From assembly GCF_036881825.1 (NCBI RefSeq), contig NZ_JBAJMW010000002.1, positions 434,001-498,000 on the forward strand: a DNA stretch of 64,000 nt, given 5' to 3'. Made by a program: the position numbers and the translations under genes. Positions 49,619-58,286 of the stretch are shown here, in pieces (position 1 is the first letter of the stretch; every line of letters begins with the position of its first letter). A model generated the notes under the pieces. The model was not told where the DNA came from. It searched no databases and saw only the letters and a program-made list of their open reading frames with translations. Origin of the DNA: Tersicoccus mangrovi. Lineage in GTDB: Bacteria > Actinomycetota > Actinomycetes > Actinomycetales > Micrococcaceae.

Positions 49619-50586
49619 GGGTTGCCGTCCTCGGCGGCCGTGGCTTCATCGGCCAGGCCCTCGTCGAACGCCTCACCCGCTCGTCCGTGCCCGTGGTGAC
49701 CGTCGTCGCCCCGCGCCTGCGCTCGCACGCGGCCGACGTCGACGAGGTCCTCACCGACGCGCGCGCCGAGGTGGAGGTGATCGCCCATCTGACCGAGCTG
49801 TTCCGCGGCACCGACGTCGTCATCAACGCGGCCGGCATGGCGTCGCCCGACGGCGGCGCCCGCGACCGGATGACCGGGGCGAACGCGGTGCTGCCCGTCG
49901 TGGCGGCCCTCGCCGCGCAGCGCGCCGGCGTCACGCGGTTCGTGCATCTGTCCTCGGCCGCGGTGCAGGGCGACCGCCCGCGCCTGGACGAGTCGGACGA
50001 CCTCGCGCCCTTCTCCGCCTACTCGCGGTCCAAGGCGCTGGCGGAGCGGTCGCTGCGGTTGCTGGACGGACGACCGGATGAGCGCCTCGACGCGCAGTCC
50101 GACGCTCCCACACAGATCGTGATCGTGCGCGCCACGTCGGTCCAGGGGCCGGGGCGGCACACGACCGCGGCGCTGGCCCGGATCGCGCGCTCCCCCCTTG
50201 CGTCCGTCGCATCGGGATCGCCGCGGAGCACGCCAGTGGTCTCCGTGCGCCACCTCGTCGGCTTCGTGCTCACCGTGGCCGGCTGGTCCGGGGAGCTGCC
50301 GCCCGTCGTCCTGCAGCCCGGCGAGGGACTGCGCACCGACGAGGTGCTGCGCCTGGCCGGTGGCCGGGACCCGCTGACGGTGCCGGCGGCGCTGTGCCGG
50401 GCGGCCGTGCGCGCGGGCTATCTCGCCTCACGCGTGGCCGGTGACCGCCTGCGCGGAGCCGTGCGCCGCGTCGAACTCATGTGGTTCGGCCAGGAGGACG
50501 ACCCGGCATGGGCGCGCGAGAACGGGGTGACCGTGCACGGCGACGTGCGCGACGTCCTCGAGCGGGCCGGCCGGCGTCAGCGCTGA
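49615..50586 (+). CDS. NAD-dependent epimerase/reductase (UDP-sugar type SDR)
   Basis: 323-aa extended SDR. Rossmann turn VAVLGGRGFIGQALVERL; INAAGMASPDGG; catalytic Ser in VHLSSAAVQGD and Tyr-x3-Lys in FSAYSRSKALAERSL; a late WSGELPPVVLQPGEGLRTDEVLRLAGG. Size and motifs fit 4-ketoreductases such as WbpV/WreQ that complete UDP-QuiNAc, which the neighbouring 4,6-dehydratase would feed (inference); another epimerase role is possible. GTG overlaps the upstream stop, with GGAGGGA before it. Its end overlaps DUF389 by 10 bp. Confidence 0.85.
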   Translation: MRVAVLGGRGFIGQALVERLTRSSVPVVTVVAPRLRSHAADVDEVLTDARAEVEVIAHLTELFRGTDVVINAAGMASPDGGARDRMTGANAVLPVVAALAAQRAGVTRFVHLSSAAVQGDRPRLDESDDLAPFSAYSRSKALAERSLRLLDGRPDERLDAQSDAPTQIVIVRATSVQGPGRHTTAALARIARSPLASVASGSPRSTPVVSVRHLVGFVLTVAGWSGELPPVVLQPGEGLRTDEVLRLAGGRDPLTVPAALCRAAVRAGYLASRVAGDRLRGAVRRVELMWFGQEDDPAWARENGVTVHGDVRDVLERAGRRQR

Positions 50587-51545
50587 GGACCCCGCACCCG
50601 GGCGGTGGCACGCCGGCCGGGCGAGCGGGTGCCGAGGAGCCGCCCGAGCAGGAGCTGGACCCCGAGAGTAGCGGTGCCCGCCAGGAGCAGTCCGACGACG
50701 TTGACGAGGAGCTGGACCGCGCCGCCCCGGGCTTCGTCCCAGGCGCCGACGGCGAGGGTGAGACCGATGGCCCCGACGGCGGGCACCGTGGTGATCGAGA
50801 TGAACACGCCGACCAGCGCCGACGGCTTGGACGACGTGAGGGACAGCATCCCCGCGGCGCCGGCGAGGACCGCGATGACGAAGGACCAGGTGTCCGGGGA
50901 CACGATGAACTGGGTCTGCGGGCCGGTCGTCGCCTGCGCGTACGAGAACAGCCCGGCGGCGTGGGCGAGGGCCCAGACGGCCCATGCGACGGCGATGCAC
51001 CCGGCGAAGCCGCCCAGCAGTGTCGCCAGCGCCGTCGTGGCGACCGCGCGTCGTCGGCGGACCACCGCGTAGCAGATCGCCGCGACGGGGGCGAACTCGG
51101 GTCCGACGACCATCGCGCCGATGATCAGGATCGGCTGGTCCAGCAGCCGGCCGATCCCGGCGATGAGCGTCGCCAGGAGCAGGAACACGAAGAAGTTCAC
51201 CGACGGGCGGGCGTCCTCGCGGGACCGATCGGCCACCTGCGCCCACACCACTCCGTCGGCGGGGTGGCCGGGGGCGGCGCGTTCGGCGGCGTCGGCGGCG
51301 TCGGAGATGACCGTGAGAGGCTCGATCACGGTGATGGCCCCACGCTCCGGGACGCCGGCCGCACGCAGCATGCCCACGACCCTGTCCGCGTTCTCGCGCG
51401 CCATGGCGAACAGCAGCACGTCCCCCCGGCCGTCCAGGGAGGTACCGGGTAGGACCGTCACGTCGCACACGGTCTCGTCGACGACCAGTCGATCGTGGAC
51501 GACTCGAGCGATGTCGGTGGGGGCGGACACCCGGACGGAGAGCAT
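50577..51545 (-). CDS. DUF389 membrane protein
   Basis: 322 aa. N-terminal about 110-residue soluble domain (MLSVRVSAPTDIARVVHDRLV... CDVTVLPG, AITVIEPLTVISDAA). Then DUF389 proper: FFVFLLLATLIAGIGRLLDQPILIIGAMVVGPEFAPVAAICYAVVRRR and about five more helices. Family function is unknown (a transport role has been suggested). ATG 51545 chosen; an in-frame ATG six codons earlier is possible. Confidence 0.87.
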   Translation of the reverse strand: MLSVRVSAPTDIARVVHDRLVVDETVCDVTVLPGTSLDGRGDVLLFAMARENADRVVGMLRAAGVPERGAITVIEPLTVISDAADAAERAAPGHPADGVVWAQVADRSREDARPSVNFFVFLLLATLIAGIGRLLDQPILIIGAMVVGPEFAPVAAICYAVVRRRRAVATTALATLLGGFAGCIAVAWAVWALAHAAGLFSYAQATTGPQTQFIVSPDTWSFVIAVLAGAAGMLSLTSSKPSALVGVFISITTVPAVGAIGLTLAVGAWDEARGGAVQLLVNVVGLLLAGTATLGVQLLLGRLLGTRSPGRRATARVRGPQR

Positions 51546-51603
51546 GGCGTCAGTCTCTCCCATGAACGCGGCCAGGGTTGCGGCCGGCCGGCGTGGCGCG
51601 GGG

Positions 51604-52263
51604 TCAGGCCTCGGTGTCCGTCCCGTTCGTGAGGTCGGGGACGACCTCCCGCAACCGGTCCACGCCGAGCGCGCCGACGCGCACGACGACGAAGGGCTCG
51701 GCGGTGCAGTCGACGATGGTCGAGGGGACGTTGTCGCCTCGGGAGCCGCCGTCGAGGTACAGGCCCACGGCGTCGCCGAGCTGGTCCCGCGCCTCGACTG
51801 CCGTCGAGGCGGCGGGGTGGCCGGTGCGGTTCGCGGAGGAGACGGCGAGCGGGCCGGTGAGCCCGAGCAGGTCGAGCGCGATCGGGTCGTCGGGCATGCG
51901 CAGGGCAACGGTCCCGTGGGTCTCCCCCAGGTCCCAGGTCAGCGACGGCTGCGCGCGCAGGATGAGCGTGAGCGGGCCGGGCCAGAAGGCGGCGGCCAGA
52001 TCGCGGGCGCCCTGGGGCACCTCGGCGGCCAGCCCGTCGAGGACCTCGGGGCGGGCGACGAGGACCGGCGGCGGCATGGTCCGCCCGCGCCCCTTGGCGG
52101 CGAGCAGCGTCGCCACCGCCCGCGGCGAGAACGCGTCCGCCCCGATGCCGTAGACGGTGTCGGTGGGCAGCACGATGCACTCCTGCGCGGTGATCGCCTC
52201 GTGCGCCCGGGCCAGGCCCTCGGCCCGGCCGGCGTCGTCGGTGCAGTCGATGATCTCGCTCAT
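51604..52263 (-). CDS. tsaC: Threonylcarbamoyl-AMP synthase (TsaC/YwlC)
   Basis: First step of the universal tRNA t6A37 modification: threonine, bicarbonate and ATP to threonylcarbamoyl-AMP. 219 aa, YrdC domain only. IVLPTDTVYGIGADAF; LLAAKGRGRTMPPPVLVA (the family KxRxxxxP substrate loop); AFWPGPLTLILRA; VALRMPDDP; LAVSSANRTGHPA; GGSRGDNVPSTIVDCT. ATG overlaps the prmC stop (ATGA). Confidence 0.96.
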   Translation of the reverse strand: MSEIIDCTDDAGRAEGLARAHEAITAQECIVLPTDTVYGIGADAFSPRAVATLLAAKGRGRTMPPPVLVARPEVLDGLAAEVPQGARDLAAAFWPGPLTLILRAQPSLTWDLGETHGTVALRMPDDPIALDLLGLTGPLAVSSANRTGHPAASTAVEARDQLGDAVGLYLDGGSRGDNVPSTIVDCTAEPFVVVRVGALGVDRLREVVPDLTNGTDTEA

Positions 52264-53285
52264 GCGCGAGGGTCTCCGTTCTCGTGCGGGTGGTGGCCGG
52301 TGGCGTCCGTTCCGCGGGGATCCGCTGCAGGAGGATCCGCGGTGCCGGCGGTGGGGACGACGCCGGACGTCGCGCGGCGGCGTCCGGTCAGGTCGGGATG
52401 AGCTCGAACCCCGGTGAATCCGGTGGTCGCCAGGATGCGTTCGACGGCCGCGCCCTGCTGCTCGGCGTGCTCCATGACGAGCAGGCCGCCGGGCCGCAGC
52501 GCGGCGAAGGCCGCTGCGGTGGCGGCGGCGGGGTGCTCGAGGCCTCCGCGCGCGCCCCCGTAGAGCGCCTCGGGCGGGTCGTGCTCGGCGACCTCGGGGT
52601 CCACCGGCACGGCATCGGGCGGCACGTAGGGCGGGTTGGTGATGACGACGTCGAAGGTGCCCTCCCGGCCGGCCAGCGCGGTGCGGAAGTCGCCGCTCAC
52701 CAGCTCCACCCCGGTCCCGGCGAGGTTGCGGGCCGCCCACGCGAGGGCGAGCTCGCTGCGCTCGACGGCGACGACCCGGGCGCCCGGCACCTCGGCGGCG
52801 ACGGCCGCGGCGATCGCGCCGGAACCGGTGCCCAGGTCGGCGACCCGCGGAGCGTCCAGGCCTGCGGCGCGCAGCCAGTCCAGGGCCACCTGGACGACGG
52901 ACTCCGTCTCGGGCCGTGGGATGAACACGCCCGGGCCGACGGCGAGGTCGACGGTGCGGAACGAGGCGGTGCCGGTCAGGTGCTGCAGCGGGATGCGGCG
53001 GGCCCGTTCAGCCACCAGGTCCTCCAGGCCGGCCGGGGCGTGCGCCCCGGTCAGGGCGAGCGCGCGGACCCGGCCGCGGGTCACGCCCAGCAGGTGGGCG
53101 GCGAGCAGTTCGGCGTCCACGCGCGGGCTGGGCACGCCGGCGGCCGCGAGCTCGGCCTCGGCCTGCCGCAGCGCGGCCGCCAGCTCCGGCAGCGCTGCCG
53201 TGTCACTGCCCGGTGTGCCGGTCGAGTCCGCGCCGGCCTCGGCCGTGCCGGCGGTGCCGGGGCGCGCTCCAGCGTCGCCCGTCAC
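52260..53285 (-). CDS. prmC: Release-factor glutamine methyltransferase
   Basis: N5-methylates the GGQ glutamine of RF1/RF2; 341 aa with Ala/Gly/Pro-rich ends outside the usual 280-residue core. VARRIPLQHLTGTASFRTVDLAVGPGVFIPRPETE; SAM site VADLGTGSGAIAAAVA; catalytic TNPPYVPPD; ending LRPGGLLVMEHAEQQG. GTG overlaps the prfA stop (GTGA), coupling it to its substrate protein. Confidence 0.97.
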   Translation of the reverse strand: MTGDAGARPGTAGTAEAGADSTGTPGSDTAALPELAAALRQAEAELAAAGVPSPRVDAELLAAHLLGVTRGRVRALALTGAHAPAGLEDLVAERARRIPLQHLTGTASFRTVDLAVGPGVFIPRPETESVVQVALDWLRAAGLDAPRVADLGTGSGAIAAAVAAEVPGARVVAVERSELALAWAARNLAGTGVELVSGDFRTALAGREGTFDVVITNPPYVPPDAVPVDPEVAEHDPPEALYGGARGGLEHPAAATAAAFAALRPGGLLVMEHAEQQGAAVERILATTGFTGVRAHPDLTGRRRATSGVVPTAGTADPPAADPRGTDATGHHPHENGDPRA

Positions 53286-54364
53286 GCCACGTCCTCCCCC
53301 AGCGCGGCGAGGCGGGCGGCCTCGTCGGCATCGATGCAGGACTGGACCACCGGCCCCAGGTCACCGTCCATCACGGCGTCCAGGTTGTAGGCCTTGTAGC
53401 CGGTACGGTGGTCGGCGATCCGGTTCTCCGGGAAGTTGTAGGTGCGGATCCGCTCGGAGCGGTCCATGGTGCGGATCTGCGAGCGGCGCGCCGCGGAGTT
53501 GGCCTCGTCGATCTGCTCCTGCTGGTGCGCGAGCAGCCGGGCGCGGAGCACACGCATCGCGGCCTCGCGGTTCTGCAGCTGGGACTTCTCGTTCTGCATG
53601 GAGACGACGATGCCGGTCGGCAGGTGGGTGATCCGCACCGCCGAGTCGGTCGTGTTGACGGACTGGCCGCCGGGACCGGACGACCGGTAGACGTCGATCT
53701 TCAGGTCGTTCGCCCCGATCTCGATCTCCTCCGGCTCGTCCACCTCGGGCAGGGCGAGCACGCCCGCCGCCGAGGTGTGGATCCGGCCCTGCGACTCGGT
53801 CACGGGCACCCGCTGGACGCGGTGCACCCCGCCCTCGTACTTCAGGTGCGCCCAGACGCCCTCGGCCGGATCGCTCGCCGAGCCCTTGATCGCCACGGAG
53901 ACGTCCTTGTACCCGCCCAGGTCCGAGCCGGTCTCGGCGATGATCTCGGTCTTCCAGCCGCGGCCCTCCGCGTACCGGGTGTACATGCGCAGCAGGTCGC
54001 CGGCGAACAGGGCGGACTCCTCGCCGCCCTCACCCGCCTTGATCTCGAGGATGACGTTGCGCCCGTCGTCGGGATCCCGCGGGATCAGCAGCCGACGCAA
54101 CCGCTCCGTGGCGGCGTCCAGGTCGGTCTCGAGCCCGGGCACCTCGGCGGCCAGTTCGGGGTCCTCCGCGGCCAGCTCCCGCGCGGCCTCGAGGTCGCCG
54201 GAGAGACTCTCCCAGCGCCGGTAGGCCTCGACGATGCCGTTGAGCTGGGCGTACCGGCGGCCGAGCTGGCGCGCGCGCCGCGGATCGGCGTGCACCGCCG
54301 GGTCCGCCAGCGAGGTCTGCAGTTCCGTGTGCTCGGTGAGCAACCCCTGCACCGACTCGAACAT
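53282..54364 (-). CDS. prfA: Peptide chain release factor 1
   Basis: Terminates translation at UAA/UAG; 360 aa. Stop-codon recognition region GGVHRVQRVPVTESQGRIHTSAAG (PxT motif) and GGQ in SSGPGGQSVNTTDSAVRITH. ATG 54362-54364 has AGAGGAG 3 nt upstream. 178 nt follow the rho stop. Confidence 0.98.
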   Translation of the reverse strand: MFESVQGLLTEHTELQTSLADPAVHADPRRARQLGRRYAQLNGIVEAYRRWESLSGDLEAARELAAEDPELAAEVPGLETDLDAATERLRRLLIPRDPDDGRNVILEIKAGEGGEESALFAGDLLRMYTRYAEGRGWKTEIIAETGSDLGGYKDVSVAIKGSASDPAEGVWAHLKYEGGVHRVQRVPVTESQGRIHTSAAGVLALPEVDEPEEIEIGANDLKIDVYRSSGPGGQSVNTTDSAVRITHLPTGIVVSMQNEKSQLQNREAAMRVLRARLLAHQQEQIDEANSAARRSQIRTMDRSERIRTYNFPENRIADHRTGYKAYNLDAVMDGDLGPVVQSCIDADEAARLAALGEDVA

Positions 54365-54460
54365 GGTCTCCTCTTCTCTCCCGCCGTCCGGACCGGACGG
54401 CTCCCGCATCGACGACTTCTGCCCTCAGGCCCGCCGCAGCGGTGACGCCTGGACCGACGA

Positions 54461-54533
54461 CGCCGCCCCGCCCGCACGGACCGGTCGCCTCCCCGGATCG
54501 GGGTGGGACCGGACCGCGCGATGCGGGGCGGCG
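54461..54533 (-). terminator. Nested three-tier hairpin between rho and prfA
   Basis: Outer arms 54461-54471/54523-54533 (11 bp), middle 54481-54486/54507-54512 (6 bp), inner CCCCG/CGGGG 54491-54495/54499-54503. It starts 9 nt after the rho stop. A stable end for rho mRNA; may reduce read-through into prfA-prmC-tsaC. Confidence 0.7.
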
Positions 54534-54542
54534 GTGACGGAG

Positions 54543-56744
54543 CTACTTGTCGTCGGGCTTGCTCGCGAGGGTCGTGCGACCCACCGTCATGAGGAACTCC
54601 GCGTTGGTCTGCGTCTCCCGGATCTTGCCGGTGAGCAGCTCCAGGGCCTGCTGCTGCTCGAGGCCGGAGAGGACCCGGCGCAGCTTCCACATGATCCTGA
54701 CCTCCTCGGGCGAGAGCAGGTTCTCCTCGCGCCGGGTGCCGGAGGCGTTGACGTCGACGGCCGGGAAGATGCGCTTGTCCGCGAGGTTGCGGGACAGGCG
54801 CAGCTCCATGTTGCCGGTGCCCTTGAACTCCTCGAAGATGACCTCGTCCATCTTCGAGCCGGTCTCGACCAGCGCGGTGGCGAGGATCGTCAGCGAGCCG
54901 CCGTTCTCGATGTTGCGCGCCGCACCGAAGAACCGCTTGGGCGGGTACAGGGCCGCCGCGTCGACACCACCGGAGAGGATGCGTCCGGAGGACGGGGCCG
55001 CGTTGTTGTACGCGCGGCCGAGCCGGGTCATCGAGTCGAGCAGGACGACGACGTCCATGCCCATCTCCACGAGGCGCTTGGCCCGCTCGATGGCGAGCTC
55101 GGCGACCGTGGTGTGGTCGTCGGCCGGGCGGTCGAACGTCGAGGCGATGACCTCGCCGCGGACCGACCGCTGCATGTCGGTGACCTCCTCCGGACGCTCG
55201 TCCACCAGCACCATCATCAGGTGCACCTCGGGGTTGTTGGTGGTGATCGCGTTGGCGATGGCCTGCAGGATCATCGTCTTGCCGGCCTTCGGCGGCGAGA
55301 CGATGAGGCCACGCTGGCCCTTGCCGATCGGGGCGACGAGGTCGATGACGCGGGGACCGATGCGCTTGGGGTCGGTCTCGAGGCGCAGCCGCTCGGACGG
55401 GTACAGCGGGACGAGCTTGGTGAACTCGACCCGGTCCTTGTTGTCCTCGGGGTTCTTGCCGTTGACGCTGGTCAGACGCACCAGGGCGTTGAACTTCTGG
55501 CGGTTGCCGCCCTGGTTGTTGTTATTGTTCTCGCCGTCCCGCGGGGCGCGGATGGCGCCGACGACGGCGTCGCCCTTGCGCAGGTGGTACTTCTTCACCT
55601 GGTTGAGCGAGACGTAGACGTCGTTCTGGCCGGGCAGGTAGCCGGACGTGCGGACGAACGCGTAGTTGTCGAGCACGTCGAGGATGCCGGCGACGGGCAG
55701 CAGCACGTCGTCATCGGTCACCTCGGTGTCGTCCACCTCGGGGCCGGCGTTGCGGCGACGGCGGTCGCTGCGGTCGCGGAACCGGTCGTTGCGGTCGTCC
55801 CGGTTGTTCCGGTCGTTGCGGTTGCGGTTGCGCCGGTTCCGGCCGCCGCGCGAGTCGTCGTCGTTCCGGTTGTCGCTGCGGTTGTCGTTGCGACCCTCGC
55901 TGCGGTTCTCGTTCCGGTTCTCGTTCTCCTCGCGGTCCCGGTTGCGGTTCCGCTCACGGCGGGACTGACGGCTCTCCTGGCGGGAGCCGTTCTCGTCACC
56001 GGACTGCTGGTTCTGGTTCTCGTTGCGCTGGTTGTCGTTGCGCGAGCCGGACTGCTGATTCTGATTGTCCTGGCCGTTCGCGTCGCGCTTCTCGTCGCGG
56101 TTGCGGTTCCGGTTGCGCTGCCGGCGGCCCTCGTGCTCGCCGGACTGCTCGCCCTCGCCGCCCTGCCCGGAGGCCACGGCCTGCTCGGGCTGCGCGGTCG
56201 GCGTGGCGGACGCGTCGGACTCGGTCGCAGCGGCGGCCTCGACGACGCCCGTGCTGCTCGCCCGGCGGCTGCGGCCGCGGCCGCTGCGCTCGGGCGCAGT
56301 CGTCTGCTCGGCGCTCTCCGGAGCGCCGTTCTGGGCGCCGTTGGCGCTGCCGTTCTGGGCCGCACCGTTCTGCTCTGTGCCGTTCTGGCTGCGGGACTCG
56401 CTCGGCCGGTCCGCGACGGAGGAGCCGCGCTGGTGGGCGCTGATGGCGGTCACGAGATCGCTCTTGCGCATCCGGGAGCCGCCGCTGATGCCGAGCTGGC
56501 CGGCGAGGGCCTGCAGCTGGGCCAGCTTGAGGCCGGCGAGCCCGTTGGCGCGCGGGCCCTCCGACGCGGTGTCCGCGCCGGTCGTGGTCGTGGTCGACTC
56601 CGCCGGCTCCGGCGTCGTCGGGCGGCTCGCGGTGCGCGTGCCGGCGTCGCTCGCGACGCCCTGGTCAGCCGACGCGGCCGGGACACTGTCCACGGCGACG
56701 CGGTCGTTCTCCGTACCTGGCAACAGGTCGGTGGTGTTGGTCAC
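54543..56744 (-). CDS. rho: Transcription termination factor Rho with long disordered insertion
   Basis: Hexameric RNA-dependent ATPase that ends transcripts; 733 aa against about 420 in E. coli. Rho_N helices at about 49-88 (GLKLAQLQALAGQLGI...KSDLVTAIS). From about 90 to 335 is a low-complexity stretch, at first Ala/Ser then dominated by Asn, Arg, Asp and Glu. The RNA-binding OB fold begins about GILDVLDNYAFVRTSGY. ATPase: SPPKAGKTM (Walker A), VLLDSMTRLGRAYN (Walker B), RRFFGAARN-type KRFFGAARN, and the Q/R-loop GTGNMELRLSRNLADKRIFPA. GTG start behind GGGGGAAGGA. Confidence 0.97.
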   Translation of the reverse strand: MTNTTDLLPGTENDRVAVDSVPAASADQGVASDAGTRTASRPTTPEPAESTTTTTGADTASEGPRANGLAGLKLAQLQALAGQLGISGGSRMRKSDLVTAISAHQRGSSVADRPSESRSQNGTEQNGAAQNGSANGAQNGAPESAEQTTAPERSGRGRSRRASSTGVVEAAAATESDASATPTAQPEQAVASGQGGEGEQSGEHEGRRQRNRNRNRDEKRDANGQDNQNQQSGSRNDNQRNENQNQQSGDENGSRQESRQSRRERNRNRDREENENRNENRSEGRNDNRSDNRNDDDSRGGRNRRNRNRNDRNNRDDRNDRFRDRSDRRRRNAGPEVDDTEVTDDDVLLPVAGILDVLDNYAFVRTSGYLPGQNDVYVSLNQVKKYHLRKGDAVVGAIRAPRDGENNNNNQGGNRQKFNALVRLTSVNGKNPEDNKDRVEFTKLVPLYPSERLRLETDPKRIGPRVIDLVAPIGKGQRGLIVSPPKAGKTMILQAIANAITTNNPEVHLMMVLVDERPEEVTDMQRSVRGEVIASTFDRPADDHTTVAELAIERAKRLVEMGMDVVVLLDSMTRLGRAYNNAAPSSGRILSGGVDAAALYPPKRFFGAARNIENGGSLTILATALVETGSKMDEVIFEEFKGTGNMELRLSRNLADKRIFPAVDVNASGTRREENLLSPEEVRIMWKLRRVLSGLEQQQALELLTGKIRETQTNAEFLMTVGRTTLASKPDDK

Positions 56745-57259
56745 GAAGGATCCTTCCCCCTCGATATCCGGTCGTCACTGGACGACGACCGTCGGGTAGT
56801 GGCTGAGCCGACCGCCACGCGACCGGCTCCACGCGCCCCCGCGCTGATCGGTCCGCAGGAGCGGACCGTGTACTCAGGGTCGGGGCGGTGTGGGTGTCTT
56901 CTCATCAGCGCCGGCGGATGCCCGGACCGGGTTTGATCCGCGCACGGAGCGGGGGAGCTCCGCGGGCGGCAGGAAGGAGAAGAACTGCACCTGGTGCGGC
57001 GGCGTGGGCGAACCGGTGCGGAGCGGCCGCTGTACCGGCCGGACCGCGCGAGGCTTCGCCCTGCTGGGCGCACAAGCCGTGTGGCGACACCGGAAACATA
57101 ACACCTGACCCGGCGCATTCGCGGGACGTCTGCCGTGGTTGCGCTGCATCGCGTGGTGGATGCGGAGATGGCACGGCGTTCGGGGCTCACGAAGCACTGC
57201 TGGACAGGACGACCCGGGATCCGGGTCTCCGACGGTCAGGCGCCCGTTACCAGGTCACC
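56745..57259 (-). other. 515-bp gap upstream of rho
   Basis: No gene seen. On the minus strand an AT-richer patch (TTATGT at 57096-57101) may be part of the rho promoter, implying a leader of about 340 nt. Rho is autoregulated through its leader in E. coli; similar control here is only possible. Near thrB a hairpin (57211-57227) stands alone. Confidence 0.35.
57211..57227 (-). terminator. Hairpin after thrB
   Basis: 7-bp stem GACCCGG/CCGGGTC with a GAT loop, 32 nt past the thrB stop. A candidate end of the argS-thrB operon; no T-tract. Confidence 0.5.
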
Positions 57260-58285
57260 TCAGTCTCGGTGCTCTTCGATTCTAGCACCCTCGCGCCCCA
57301 CGGCGGGGGTGATCACCGTCCAGCGGTCGAGGTCGCCGACGCGGGCGAGGTGCTCCTCGATCGCCCGGACGACGGCGTCGTGCTGCCCGGCGTCGACGGC
57401 GAGTGTGAGGACGCTCGGGCCGGCGCCGGAGATGACGGTCGCGAAGCCGAGGGCGCGCAGGATGCGCAGCAGCTCGGCGCTGGCCGGCATCGCCTCGGCA
57501 CGCACGTCCTGGTGCAGGTAGTCGCGGGTGGCGGGCAGTAGCAGCACCGGCGCGGTGGAGATCGCGTGCACGAGCAGGGCGGCGCGGCCGCTGTTGGCCG
57601 CCGCCTGGGCGTGGGCGACCGACGGCGGCAGCAGGGCCCGGCTGACCTCGGTGGACAGCTCCGTCGTCGGGATCGCCATCACGGGGCTGACGGCCGGGTC
57701 GACCGGGACGACGGCGTGGCCGAACGTCTCGTCGTCGCGCTCCCACGAGAGCACGAGCGAGCCGAAGAGTGCGGGGGCGACGTTGTCCGGGTGGCCCTCG
57801 AGCCGGGAGCACCACTGGAAGATCTCCTCCTCGTCGGCACGTGCGTCGGCCGGGAGCAGGGCGTTGGCGGCGAGGACGCCGGAGACGATGGCCGCGGCGG
57901 AGGAGCCGAGGCCCCGGCCGTGCGGGATGACGTTGACGGCGCTCAGGTGCAGCGCGGGCGCCTCGTAGCCGGCGCGCTCGAGCGTGCGGCGGATGGTGCG
58001 GACGACGAGGTGGCGCTCGTCGGTGGGCACCTGACCGGCGCCCTCCCCCACCACGTCGACCGTCAGGGCGGCGCCGGGCGTCGTGTCGACGGTCAACTCG
58101 TCGCGCACGTCCAGGGCCAGGCCGATGCAGTCGAAGCCGGGCCCGACGTTGCCGACCGTGGCGGGGACGCTGACGCGCACGCGCTGCCCGGCCGCGACCG
58201 GCGTCAGCCGCTCCTGCTCGTCGGGAACAGCACCGGGCACGGGCGCGGCGACGGGCAGCGTCTCGTCGGTGGTCACGCCGGTCAT
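57260..58285 (-). CDS. thrB: Homoserine kinase
   Basis: Phosphorylates homoserine for threonine synthesis; 341 aa. GHMP kinase: after about 30 extra residues VSVPATVGNVGPGFDCIGLAL; ATP loop IPHGRGLGSSAAAIVSG; LEGHPDNVAPALFG; and C-terminal ISGAGPSVLTLA. One base after thrC, last gene of the operon. Confidence 0.97.
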   Translation of the reverse strand: MTGVTTDETLPVAAPVPGAVPDEQERLTPVAAGQRVRVSVPATVGNVGPGFDCIGLALDVRDELTVDTTPGAALTVDVVGEGAGQVPTDERHLVVRTIRRTLERAGYEAPALHLSAVNVIPHGRGLGSSAAAIVSGVLAANALLPADARADEEEIFQWCSRLEGHPDNVAPALFGSLVLSWERDDETFGHAVVPVDPAVSPVMAIPTTELSTEVSRALLPPSVAHAQAAANSGRAALLVHAISTAPVLLLPATRDYLHQDVRAEAMPASAELLRILRALGFATVISGAGPSVLTLAVDAGQHDAVVRAIEEHLARVGDLDRWTVITPAVGREGARIEEHRD

Positions 58286-58286
58286 C

